Shown: positions 6,047 to 12,874 of the stretch, piece after piece
How the letters are laid out: each line of letters starts with the position of its first letter
Position numbering within the stretch: the first letter of the stretch is position 1
NCBI GenBank assembly: GCA_002358875.1
Contig: DEPS01000162.1
Coordinates: 1-28,392 of the forward strand
Direction: 5' to 3'
DNA from: Lachnospiraceae bacterium UBA3386
Lineage (GTDB): Bacteria > Bacillota > Clostridia > Lachnospirales > Lachnospiraceae
Length of the DNA: 28,392 bases
Made by a program: the position numbers and the translations under genes
Notes under the pieces: generated by a model
What the model was told of the DNA's origin: nothing
What the model saw: only the letters and a program-made list of their open reading frames with translations
Databases searched by the model: none

Positions 6047-8224
6047 ATGGAAATCCCCGGACAGAACAGTCCCGGCCAAAACAGCCCGGTAAGAAACGGA
6101 CCAGAAAGGCGGTGGACCGGATTTGAATACAGGTTCCCCGTGCGTTTGAACGCTCAGCAGCGGGAGGCGGCTCAGACCGTTGACGGACCGGTGCTCCTTC
6201 TGGCAGTCCCGGGCAGCGGCAAGACCACGGTCCTGGTCGCGCGTCTTGGGTACATGGTCCTTCAGTGCGGGATCGCCCCGGAAAATATACTCACTGTGAC
6301 CTATACAGTGGCGGCGACGCAGGATATGCGGCGCCGCTTTTCATCGTTTTTCGGCGAGGACCTGGGTCAGCGGATGGAGTTTCGCACGATCAACGGAATC
6401 TGTGCAAAGATCATAGCCTATTGCAGCAGGATGGCGGGACGGACACCTTTCCGGCTCGTGACGCAGGAAAAACAGACGGCGGCGGTCCTCTCGAAGATCT
6501 GTGAAGAGGTGAAGGGTGAACGGCCGACGGAGGCAGAGCTCAAGGATCTTCGCACGCAGATCACATATATCAAGAACATGATGCTGACCAGGGAGGAGAT
6601 TGAAAAGATAAAGGAGCCTGAGGGCATCGCGGAAATATATGCCCGCTACAGCGGGTGGCTGCGCGGCAGCAGACTGATGGACTATGACGACCAGATGGTC
6701 TATGCATGCAACATGCTTCGCCGCTATCCCCAGGTACTGGCCCATTTTCAGGACCAGTACAGATATATCTGCGTCGATGAGGCCCAGGATACGTCCAGGA
6801 TCCAGCACGTAATCCTGGGGCTCCTTTCCTCCCGCAGCCACAATCTTTTCATGGTGGGCGATGAGGACCAGAGCATTTACGGATTCAGGGCAGCTTATCC
6901 CGAGGCCCTGACGGGCTTTGAAAAAGACCATCCCGGAGCAAAAGTCCTTCTAATGGAGGAAAATTTCCGGTCGACCGGAAGCCTTGTCGGAGCGGCGGAC
7001 GCATTCATTCAGAAAAATACGCTAAGGCACGACAAATCCATGCGCACCTCCCGGGAAAGAGGGCTGCCTGTCCGGGAGATCCCCCTTAAGGGGCGCCGCG
7101 CCCAGTACACCTATCTCGCAAAAGCAGCCAGGGACTGCGAAAGCTCCACTGCCGTCCTCTATCGGAACAATGAGAGCGCCGTCGCCCTGGTGGACCTGCT
7201 CGACCGGGAAGGGATCCCCTTCCGGATCCGGAATGCGGAGATGGGCTTCTTTACTCACCGGACGGTCATGGATATCCGCTGCGTTCTGCGGCTTTGCATT
7301 GATCCCGCGGACCGGGAAGCGTTTCTGCGCATTTACTATAAGTTTGACTTTTATCTGAAAAAAGAGCAGGCAGCAAGGATCTGTGACTACAGCGCTGAAC
7401 GTGGGATCAGCGTTTTTGACGCCGCCATCGGAGGCACAAAAGACATAAAAGGCAATCCACTGGGCCTGCACACCAAAGCCATTCAGGGACTGAGGACCTT
7501 CCGGACCCATCTGCGCATCATGAAAAACGAGCGCGGCGACGAGGCCATTGAGAGAATCGTCAAATATATGGGATACGGTGATTATTTGGGCGGCAGCGGA
7601 ATGAGAGACAACAAGATTTTCATTCTTAGGACAATCGGAGCCCGCACCGCTTCTCCCGCCGAGCTGCTGCAGCGCCTTGATGAGCTGCGGGAAATCTTTG
7701 AAAACAAACCGGATGAACCATCCTGTCCCTTTGTGCTCTCCACCATCCATGCCAGTAAAGGCCTCGAATACGATGCCGTATACCTGATGGACGTTATGGA
7801 CGGCATCTTTCCGGAATCCGCGCCCGAATCTGCCGCTTTGCTTTCGGATAAGGAGAGAGCAGCTTTTGAGGAAGAACGCAGGATCTTTTACGTGGGACTT
7901 ACCCGCGCAAAAAACCGCCTGAACGTCTTTACGACGCCGGCGGAATCTCTGTTTGCGGATCAGCTTTTTGGCAGGAGCAGATCGCGGGGATTTGTAAGGG
8001 AAGAGCCTGCTTATACAGCTCTGTCAAAAAAACGCGAGGTCTCACCGGAGAAGCTGCGTGAATATACCGATCAGCTCGGCGAAGGCCTCATCGTCAGACA
8101 CAAAAAATATGGAGAGGGCACTGTTTCCTGGGTCAGCCTGAACAAAGTCAGCATCGTGTTCGAAGAAGGTGAGAAAACCTTCAGTACCAGGGCGCTTTGC
8201 GCGAATAAGCTGCTGGAATTCTGA
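6047..8224 (+). CDS. UvrD/PcrA-like superfamily 1 ATP-dependent helicase
   Basis: 725 aa. It shows the SF1A motifs in order: Q-like LNAQQREA; Walker A AVPGSGKTT (GSGKT 56-60); Walker B CVDEAQDTS (Asp244, Glu245); motif III GDEDQSIYGFR; motif IV ENFRST; motif V TIHASKGLEYDAVYL; motif VI FYVGLTRAKNRL (about 615-625). The C-terminal end, GLIVRHKKYGEGTVSWVS, is the small Tudor-like RNA-polymerase-binding type domain found at the end of PcrA/UvrD. It would unwind DNA 3' to 5' in repair or conflict resolution. It is about as long as typical UvrD/PcrA (700-750). GGAGGT is 9 nt before ATG 6047. The HAD-Uma2 gene is 37 bp upstream without a visible terminator, so both are probably one transcript. Confidence 0.93.
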   Translation: MEIPGQNSPGQNSPVRNGPERRWTGFEYRFPVRLNAQQREAAQTVDGPVLLLAVPGSGKTTVLVARLGYMVLQCGIAPENILTVTYTVAATQDMRRRFSSFFGEDLGQRMEFRTINGICAKIIAYCSRMAGRTPFRLVTQEKQTAAVLSKICEEVKGERPTEAELKDLRTQITYIKNMMLTREEIEKIKEPEGIAEIYARYSGWLRGSRLMDYDDQMVYACNMLRRYPQVLAHFQDQYRYICVDEAQDTSRIQHVILGLLSSRSHNLFMVGDEDQSIYGFRAAYPEALTGFEKDHPGAKVLLMEENFRSTGSLVGAADAFIQKNTLRHDKSMRTSRERGLPVREIPLKGRRAQYTYLAKAARDCESSTAVLYRNNESAVALVDLLDREGIPFRIRNAEMGFFTHRTVMDIRCVLRLCIDPADREAFLRIYYKFDFYLKKEQAARICDYSAERGISVFDAAIGGTKDIKGNPLGLHTKAIQGLRTFRTHLRIMKNERGDEAIERIVKYMGYGDYLGGSGMRDNKIFILRTIGARTASPAELLQRLDELREIFENKPDEPSCPFVLSTIHASKGLEYDAVYLMDVMDGIFPESAPESAALLSDKERAAFEEERRIFYVGLTRAKNRLNVFTTPAESLFADQLFGRSRSRGFVREEPAYTALSKKREVSPEKLREYTDQLGEGLIVRHKKYGEGTVSWVSLNKVSIVFEEGEKTFSTRALCANKLLEF

Positions 8225-8227
8225 GTC

Positions 8228-8309
8228 GTCGGCGGGGTCGGGCTTCCCCTCCATTAATGTTGGAAGTAAGAATAAACCGGTGATTCCACCCCTGCCCGGC
8301 CCCTCCGAC
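8228..8309. repeat. Long imperfect inverted repeat after the helicase gene
   Basis: Arms 8228-8243 and 8294-8309 match at 14 of 16 positions (15 with one G-U pair) around a 50-nt loop, beginning 3 nt after the helicase stop. No T-run follows directly, so it is either a factor-assisted terminator or mRNA 3' stabiliser, or a remnant of a small mobile element. Confidence 0.65.
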
Positions 8310-8361
8310 GGAAGTTGTTCTTCGTTTTATCCAAAGGAATTATCTTTTTAAAAATTCTCCG

Positions 8362-8556
8362 TTATATACCTGAGCAGCATGCTAATAGAATACCTACGAT
8401 GACAAATATAATAATAATTCTTAGAATACTCTTGAGACCTGTTGTAATCGGACTGGGCGTCCAGAAGACATGGTTGTCGAATCCGCCTTTAATGTCGCGG
8501 CTAAAAAGGATTTTGTAAGCAATTATGAGTAAGAAAATGATAAAGAGCGCACCCAT
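8362..8556 (-). CDS. Small membrane protein, unknown function
   Basis: 64 aa on the minus strand. AAGGAGGAC lies 5-6 nt upstream of the ATG (8554-8556), a strong sign that it is translated. It has a hydrophobic N-terminal segment (residues 2-17) that could be a signal anchor, a polar middle (SRDIKGGFDNHVFWTP), and a second hydrophobic segment (about 46-62) with two adjacent Cys near the end. I do not recognise the family. It is convergent with the helicase gene. The 48-bp palindrome lies about 60 bp upstream of its start. Confidence 0.6.
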   Translation of the reverse strand: MGALFIIFLLIIAYKILFSRDIKGGFDNHVFWTPSPITTGLKSILRIIIIFVIVGILLACCSGI

Positions 8557-8615
8557 AAGTCCTCCTTGGTAAAAAATGATATATCACAAAAAAATCGGAG
8601 TGGATAGATGAAAAA

Positions 8616-8663
8616 CATCCTGTCATTAATTGTTTCTGTACAGAAACAATTAATGACAGGATG
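8616..8663. repeat. 48-bp perfect palindrome without spacer
   Basis: Positions 8616-8639 and 8640-8663 are exact reverse complements with no unpaired centre (centre TTTCTGTACAGAAA). It lies between two minus-strand genes. It could form a cruciform, be a regulator site or replication hazard, or mark the ends of a lost element. There is no T-run adjacent on either strand. Confidence 0.95.
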
Positions 8664-8926
8664 AATTCTGTTTTAAGAGTACCTTGATTCAAGTGCAGAA
8701 AAGTTGTTCCCTGAGCGTGCTTGAACGCAAGTGTAAATAATGCTTTGATGTACTTACCGATATGAGCTTGTAGTAGGTTGTTGCGTACCTTTTGGCACGC
8801 GTTCAGCAATGATCGAGCCGATAGGCAAGACAGGGATCACGTAGAGTACGAATATTAGGGATAACTGTGGGAGCGCGAAGTGTGGAACAATCCGTTGGAA
8901 TTTTTTGTACTTGAACCATTTATTTT
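8664..8926. other. No recognisable gene
   Basis: I see no supported gene here. A minus-strand open frame of 102 codons (8501-8809) crosses the palindrome and overlaps the start of the small membrane-protein gene, and has no good ribosome site. Short inverted matches such as CGTGCTTGAACGCAAG occur. The stretch could be worn mobile-element DNA, but no transposase motif is visible. Confidence 0.4.
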
Positions 8927-9112
8927 TTAGTAATACTTCAGATAGTTATCAATCAGATATTCGGCATCTCTTCCGTAGTAATTGTCTCTGATATATTTTC
9001 TCATCCGTTTCACTTCCCGCTCGCGTTCTGGTCCTCGAGGCTGTTCATAAATCAAAGCAATGTCGTCCTTTAAGCTGTACCAGTTTTTATCGCCTGAACG
9101 TAATTCGACCAT
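8927..9112 (-). CDS. Small charged protein, unknown function
   Basis: 61 aa, minus strand. AAAGGAG lies 6 nt before the ATG (9110-9112). The protein is hydrophilic, rich in Arg, Glu, Asp and Tyr (EREREVKRMRKYIRDNYYG), with a predicted helical C-terminal half ending LIDNYLKYY. No known motif. The divergent neighbour at 9380 is an HTH regulator, so the 270-bp gap between them may hold both promoters. Confidence 0.6.
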   Translation of the reverse strand: MVELRSGDKNWYSLKDDIALIYEQPRGPEREREVKRMRKYIRDNYYGRDAEYLIDNYLKYY

Positions 9113-9299
9113 TTGTTTCTCCTTTCAGCTAACAAAAAGGGTTATAATTTATGAGTATTATTAAAAATGTTTTATAGTGTTGTGCTAATCAAAAAATATG
9201 TTCAATGGAATCACCTCCCCATCATATATGTGTCTCCGTACAATAATCTGCAAGAACGATTATCTTCTCCTGGAATGAGATTTTGATGAACTAAAGAAT

Positions 9300-9347
9300 G
9301 TTATAGGCAATATTGCCTATAACGATTTTATATTATTATAGGCAATA
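9300..9347 (+). promoter_or_regulatory. Palindromic operator plus half-copy before the HTH gene
   Basis: GTTATAGGCAAT/ATTGCCTATAAC is a perfect 24-bp palindrome (9300-9323). A further copy of TTATAGGCAAT lies at 9337-9347, between the palindrome and the regulator start at 9380. A possible -10 (TATTAT, 9334-9339) lies between the copies with TTGCCT (9313-9318) 15 bp upstream. The layout is that of an auto-repressed HTH gene. Confidence 0.65.
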
Positions 9348-9379
9348 ATGGACATATGTCAATACTAACAGGAGGATAT

Positions 9380-9592
9380 ATGCCATTGATTTCCTATGCC
9401 CCTCTCTGGGAAACGATGAAACGAATCGGTGCAACTACATATACTCTTCAGTTCAAAGGGAATATCAGCAGTTCAACCATCCGGCGGCTTAAAGCAGGAG
9501 AGTCCGTTTCTACAAACACCTTGGATGCATTGTGCAAGATTTTGAATTGCAAGGTTACGGACGTCGTTCTCTATATCCCTGAAAACGATTAA
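9380..9592 (+). CDS. Small Cro/C1-type HTH regulator
   Basis: 70 aa; ATG 9380 chosen because AGGAGG (9370-9375) lies just upstream; an in-frame ATG at 9356 lacks a site. Sequence MPLISYAPLWETMKRIG-TTYTL-ISSSTIRRLKAGESVSTNTLDALCKILNCKVTDVVLYIP matches the short XRE-like family (HTH_26 type): recognition helix near SSSTIRRLKAG, conserved LD-LCKILNC. It would bind DNA as a dimer, most likely the palindrome just upstream. Such proteins are common as single regulators in mobile regions of Clostridia. It ends inside a strong terminator. Confidence 0.85.
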   Translation: MPLISYAPLWETMKRIGATTYTLQFKGNISSSTIRRLKAGESVSTNTLDALCKILNCKVTDVVLYIPEND

Positions 9593-9629
9593 CACCACCC
9601 AGGAAGACGGGTGGTGTTAATCGTTTTTT
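9586..9629 (+). terminator. Strong intrinsic terminator of the HTH gene
   Basis: 15-bp perfect stem (9586-9600 with 9609-9623), 8-nt loop, then six T (9624-9629). The stop codon of the HTH gene lies inside the left arm. The stop of the convergent pseudogene overlaps the T-run, so the hairpin may serve both strands in part. Confidence 0.93.
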
Positions 9630-9890
9630 ATTGCTCTTTTTGTATCAGTAGTTCTTCCGGCAGTGTTTTAAGTATCCTGCGAATATTACCTTCCGTGAGC
9701 CATGCCCTGTTTAATCTCGATTTGGAATACTGGTAGATCGTATTTCGTGTGATTTCCGATAGCTTTTCTGTAAAAAATCTCTCCCAGCTCGGATAAACGG
9801 AGCTGTCTGCATGATCGTGATATTGCGCTGGATTTCCAGATGGTAATGGATGCGATTATTGTATATTTCCAGGTCATATTTTCCGACCAT
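9628..9890 (-). pseudogene. Deletion remnant of the ATP-binding partner of DUF4869
   Basis: From ATG 9888-9890 the reading is MVGKYDLEIYNNRIHYHLE then IQRNITIM. I recall this as the start of a clostridial family in which a P-loop (RGDSATGKT-like) directly follows NITIL. Here the P-loop and the whole middle are missing. After the junction near 9808-9815, a different frame reads SSVYPSWERFFTEKLSEITR and continues to LPEELLIQKEQ, stop at 9628-9630, which looks like the family's C-terminus (serine-tyrosine-WERFF). So an internal deletion with a frame change has removed most of the gene. It lies 63 bp downstream of the intact DUF4869 gene. Confidence 0.7.
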
Positions 9891-9953
9891 ATCGAAACAC
9901 CTCAAGATGCAGTTGTTGTGGGAATATCTTCCCGCCGCAACGTAAAGAGCCTG

Positions 9954-10403
9954 TTACAGCAGATCATGATTGAGTACTTCATGATCGAGCTCCAGACCGG
10001 TGTGGACGATCCTCCCCGTATTTGCCACGCGGACCTCAAGACTGCCCGTCCCGAAATCCATAAAATATCCAAGCCTTATCAGAATATCTTTTCTTTTGCC
10101 GATTTCGATAAACCATTTCGCGCAGTTATCGCCGCATGCAGATGCGTTAAAAATATGCTCAGGATCGTTGTTGGCAAGGATCAGGGTCTTTACCCCTCCG
10201 GAAAGCTTCTCTGCGGGAATGGGGCCAAGAAACGGGCTTTCTATCAGATGTGGTCCGACTACTTCAGATTTGTCTACATCCCTGACCATTTCAACGGTTA
10301 AGGGATCCGACATCCACTCATCCTCATAAGTATTGTTGAAAAATGTATCCGGATCGAAAATGTATTTTTCATCTTCCAGATCGCCGTAATAAATGCTCAG
10401 CAT
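9954..10403 (-). CDS. DUF4869-family protein
   Basis: 149 aa, minus strand, start ATG 10401-10403 with a weak AAGG site. Recognised by MLSIYYGD, the TYEDEWMSDPLTVEMVRDVDKSEV segment, GPIPAEKLSGGVKTLIL and FNASACGDNCAKWF, which I associate with DUF4869. No membrane segment or catalytic motif is evident; conserved Asn-Ala-Ser-Ala-Cys-Gly-Asp near residues 86-92 may matter. Function unknown. In Clostridia it is usually followed by an ATP-binding protein, which here is only a remnant. Whether the protein works alone is not known. Confidence 0.75.
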   Translation of the reverse strand: MLSIYYGDLEDEKYIFDPDTFFNNTYEDEWMSDPLTVEMVRDVDKSEVVGPHLIESPFLGPIPAEKLSGGVKTLILANNDPEHIFNASACGDNCAKWFIEIGKRKDILIRLGYFMDFGTGSLEVRVANTGRIVHTGLELDHEVLNHDLL

Positions 10404-10442
10404 GGTTATGACCTTATATTATTGTGAAATCGTGAATAGTTT

Positions 10443-10464
10443 ATTATACGTGCCTGTTATTATA
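10443..10464 (-). promoter_or_regulatory. Possible promoters of the DUF4869 gene
   Basis: On the minus strand two TATAAT boxes occur (complement of 10459-10464 and of 10443-10448). The farther one has TG one base upstream (extended -10). The remaining intergenic stretch, 10470-10640, shows nothing I can name. Confidence 0.4.
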
Positions 10465-10643
10465 ACATCCCGATGTGGCTTTGGAAAAGGCAGAAATTTC
10501 CGGGATCAGGCCATTCGGATCTCTGAGAATAGATATATCAGGACAAGGCGGGATTGATTTAGGAACATTGGGAGAATCCCGTAGATCTCCTTAATGCTGT
10601 ACGCGAGCTGTGGAAGGTTTTCCTGAAAATATTACTAATTGTA

Positions 10644-10688
10644 TTGACTAAAATTTCCATATATGATATTATAATGGAAATAATAGTC
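10644..10688 (+). promoter_or_regulatory. Promoter overlapped by an inverted repeat, before HTH-Uma2
   Basis: TTGACT (10644-10649) and TATTAT (10667-10672) are 17 bp apart. An inverted repeat of 15-bp arms, 13 of 15 matching (10646-10660 with 10674-10688; core ATTTCCAT/ATGGAAAT), spans the promoter. The downstream gene has an HTH domain, so this is a likely auto-repressor site. Confidence 0.6.
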
Positions 10689-10720
10689 ATAAGTGGCTTT
10701 TGTTATAGGAGGATAATAGA

Positions 10721-11686
10721 GTGAATATCCAGATATTGCAAAAGAGAAGGAAAGAACTTGGATATACATATCAAATGGTTTCCAAAATGTCCGGGATTCC
10801 GCTTCCCACAGTGCAGAAGGTTCTTGGAGGTTTTACAAAGTCTCCGCGCTTTGAGACCATGCAGGCATTGGAAAGGGTGCTTTCTCCCGGAAGGGACAGC
10901 AGGCCGACTGATGGGGGAACTTTACCTGGCGGTTCTGCCGGCGGAGCTTTGGACGTGATGGCAGGAGAGCCTCACGGCATATATTCCCACAAAGAATTTG
11001 ATAAAGATGTTATGGCAGGAGAGCCTCAGGCCGCCTATCTGGCCAGAGGGCAGCGGGCACAAAAACCGCTCCAGGAAGACAACCGGTCCTGCTACCCCCT
11101 GCTGCCAAACCGGAGGCAGGGAGAATATACGGCAAAAGACAGAGATTCTCTCCCGGAGGAGGTACATACCGAGCTTATTGACGGCGTGATTTATGACATG
11201 GCTTCGCCTAAATACACACACCAGATCATCGTCACGGAACTGCTGACCCAGATCAATGCGCAGATTGAAAAATGCGGGAAGGACTGCCTTGCCTTTTCCG
11301 CGCCGACGGACGTGTGGCTGACCAAAGATGACCGGAATATATTTCAGCCGGACATCTTCGTGATCTGCGATGACAGGATGCTCGAAGAGGGCGGCTACAT
11401 TACAGGAGCGCCGCCTTTTATTGTCGAAGTGCTCTCCCCATCCACCCGGAGCAGGGATCTTCTGTTGAAGGCATATAAATATCACGAGGCGGGAGTGCGG
11501 GAATACTGGATCGTCGACCCTGACGAAAAAAGGATCCTTGTATATAATTATGACCGTGATCCGGATGGGACAGTGAATACGGCATTCTCTTTTTTGGAAG
11601 ATGTACCGGTCGGCATAAGCGGCGGAAAATGCTCTATAAATCTGAAGAGGGCAAAAGCGATCCTGGATAGGATTTCGGGAGGCTGA
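10721..11686 (+). CDS. HTH domain fused to Uma2-family nuclease domain
   Basis: 321 aa with GTG start (AGGAGG 8 nt upstream). Residues 1-55 are a Cro/C1-like HTH (RRKELGYTYQMVSKMSG, PTVQKVLGG). Residues 56-131 are a low-complexity linker containing DVMAGEP twice (78-84 and 96-102). Residues 132-321 are a Uma2/DUF820 domain: RQGEYT start, TELIDGVIYDM (Glu151), QPDIFVI (Asp211), VEVLSPSTRSRD (Glu236), Lys250, REYWIVDP. This domain is clearly a paralog of the one fused to the HAD protein at 4624-6009, including the same entry sequence RQGEYT. It could be a DNA-targeted nuclease or an autoregulated one; the biological role of Uma2 proteins is not established. Confidence 0.87.
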   Translation: MNIQILQKRRKELGYTYQMVSKMSGIPLPTVQKVLGGFTKSPRFETMQALERVLSPGRDSRPTDGGTLPGGSAGGALDVMAGEPHGIYSHKEFDKDVMAGEPQAAYLARGQRAQKPLQEDNRSCYPLLPNRRQGEYTAKDRDSLPEEVHTELIDGVIYDMASPKYTHQIIVTELLTQINAQIEKCGKDCLAFSAPTDVWLTKDDRNIFQPDIFVICDDRMLEEGGYITGAPPFIVEVLSPSTRSRDLLLKAYKYHEAGVREYWIVDPDEKRILVYNYDRDPDGTVNTAFSFLEDVPVGISGGKCSINLKRAKAILDRISGG

Positions 11687-11995
11687 TGACACTGAAGGGA
11701 CTGGTCGATCAGGATATTGAAGAATCGACCTGTCAATTATGATTACCTGTATGTTGTCAAAACAGACCATAGTGTTTCGGGAGAGAGCCTGTGTTTTTTA
11801 TTCTGTGGCGCATGACTAAAAACCCGGTCTTTTAAATTGACGGCGGGATGCTATAATGAGCAGGAAAGCGAGAAAAGAGTGACCGGTTGTTTCAAGACAG
11901 GCAGCGGATCTGCGATGCAAAGGGGAAGAGAACGCGAAGGATGACGCATAGCGGACATCCTCCAAGCTGTTCTGGAAAAGAGCAAAGGAATGGGG
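11687..11995 (+). promoter_or_regulatory. Leader with extended -10 promoter for the EamA-dnaE unit
   Basis: TG-C-TATAAT (-10 at 11852-11857) is an extended -10 with a weak -35. A 7-bp hairpin GGTCGAT/ATCGACC (11703-11730) without T-run follows the HTH-Uma2 gene. About 130 nt of leader follow the promoter, without a riboswitch or ORF that I can recognise. Confidence 0.5.
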
Positions 11996-12871
11996 ATGAA
12001 GGAGAGAACAGATCATACAGCCACAGCCCGGAGAAAGCGCCTTGGAACTGTCATGATGCTCCTGGCGTCCTTTTGTTTTTCACTGGGCGGACTTTTGATC
12101 AAGGTAATTCCGTGGAACCCTCTGGCGATCAACGGTGCCCGCAACGCCATTTCCTGCTGTGTGATCGGCCTGTTCATGCTGGCGACCCGCCACCGCTTAA
12201 AGATCAGTCACACTGTGCTGGCAGGGGCGGTCTCCATGGCAGGTGTCACGACGCTCTTTACGATTGCCAATAAACTGACGACGGCCGGGAATACGATCAT
12301 TCTCCAATACACGGCACCTGTCTGGATCGTCCTTCTGATGTTCTTTTTTTTCGGGAAAAAGCCGGACAGGCATGCCCTCGTTTCCATTGCCATTGTTTTT
12401 GTCGGTATTTTATGTTTTGTTTTTGAGGGGCTCTCCACCGGGAAGCTCCTGGGAGATGTTCTGGCCCTTCTGTCCGGCCTGTTTTATGCCGGCGTATTCA
12501 TGCTGAACGAGTTTGAAAAGGGTGATGCCCTGTCCTCCATGTTTCTGGGCCAGCTTCTGTGCGGCATCTTTTTATCGCCGCTGGCACTTCATGAAACGGA
12601 CTTTTCGCCCCGGGTGCTGATTGCCATCTTCCTCCTTGGCTTCGTCCAGGTCGGACTTGCCTATATATTTTTTTCAATCGGAACAAAGTATACCGACCCC
12701 GTTACCGCCTCTATCATCAATGCAATGGAACCGATCCTGAACCCGGTGCTCGTAGCGGTTTTTTACGGGGAGAGGCTTGGGGGTCCTGCTCTTGTCGGCG
12801 CTGCCATCGTCATCGGCGGGATTCTCTATTATAACCTTGCCCTCAGAAACACTTTTCCGGACAGGAGGTAA
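11996..12871 (+). CDS. EamA/DMT-family transporter
   Basis: 291 aa, integral membrane protein with about ten hydrophobic segments in two EamA halves: first half from LGTVMMLLASFCFSLGGLLIK, with the typical NGARNAISC and ITLQYTAPVW-like (TIILQYTAPVWIVLLM) segments; second half from KLLGDVLALLSGLFYAGVFML, ending with SIINAMEPILNPVLVAVFYGE, the classic end of family members. It probably exports or imports a small metabolite; the substrate is unknown. ATG 11996 is chosen because AAAGGA (11984-11989) is 6 nt upstream, whereas ATG 11990 touches it. The dnaE start is only 4 nt past its stop and the dnaE ribosome site is inside this gene, so they are coupled. Confidence 0.9.
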   Translation: MKERTDHTATARRKRLGTVMMLLASFCFSLGGLLIKVIPWNPLAINGARNAISCCVIGLFMLATRHRLKISHTVLAGAVSMAGVTTLFTIANKLTTAGNTIILQYTAPVWIVLLMFFFFGKKPDRHALVSIAIVFVGILCFVFEGLSTGKLLGDVLALLSGLFYAGVFMLNEFEKGDALSSMFLGQLLCGIFLSPLALHETDFSPRVLIAIFLLGFVQVGLAYIFFSIGTKYTDPVTASIINAMEPILNPVLVAVFYGERLGGPALVGAAIVIGGILYYNLALRNTFPDRR

Positions 12872-12874
12872 TTC

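Noticed and set aside
8501..8809. 102-codon minus-strand frame
   Set aside because: Runs through the 48-bp palindrome, overlaps the start of a gene with a strong ribosome site and has no such site itself.
9586..9629. Attachment site of an integrated element
   Set aside because: It is a standard stem plus T-run at the end of a gene; no tRNA gene, integrase or second copy was seen.
9840..10301. 153-codon plus-strand frame
   Set aside because: Antisense to the DUF4869 gene, which has a recognisable protein sequence.
10922..11770. 282-codon minus-strand frame opposite HTH-Uma2
   Set aside because: Shadow of a recognisable gene; composition typical of antisense.
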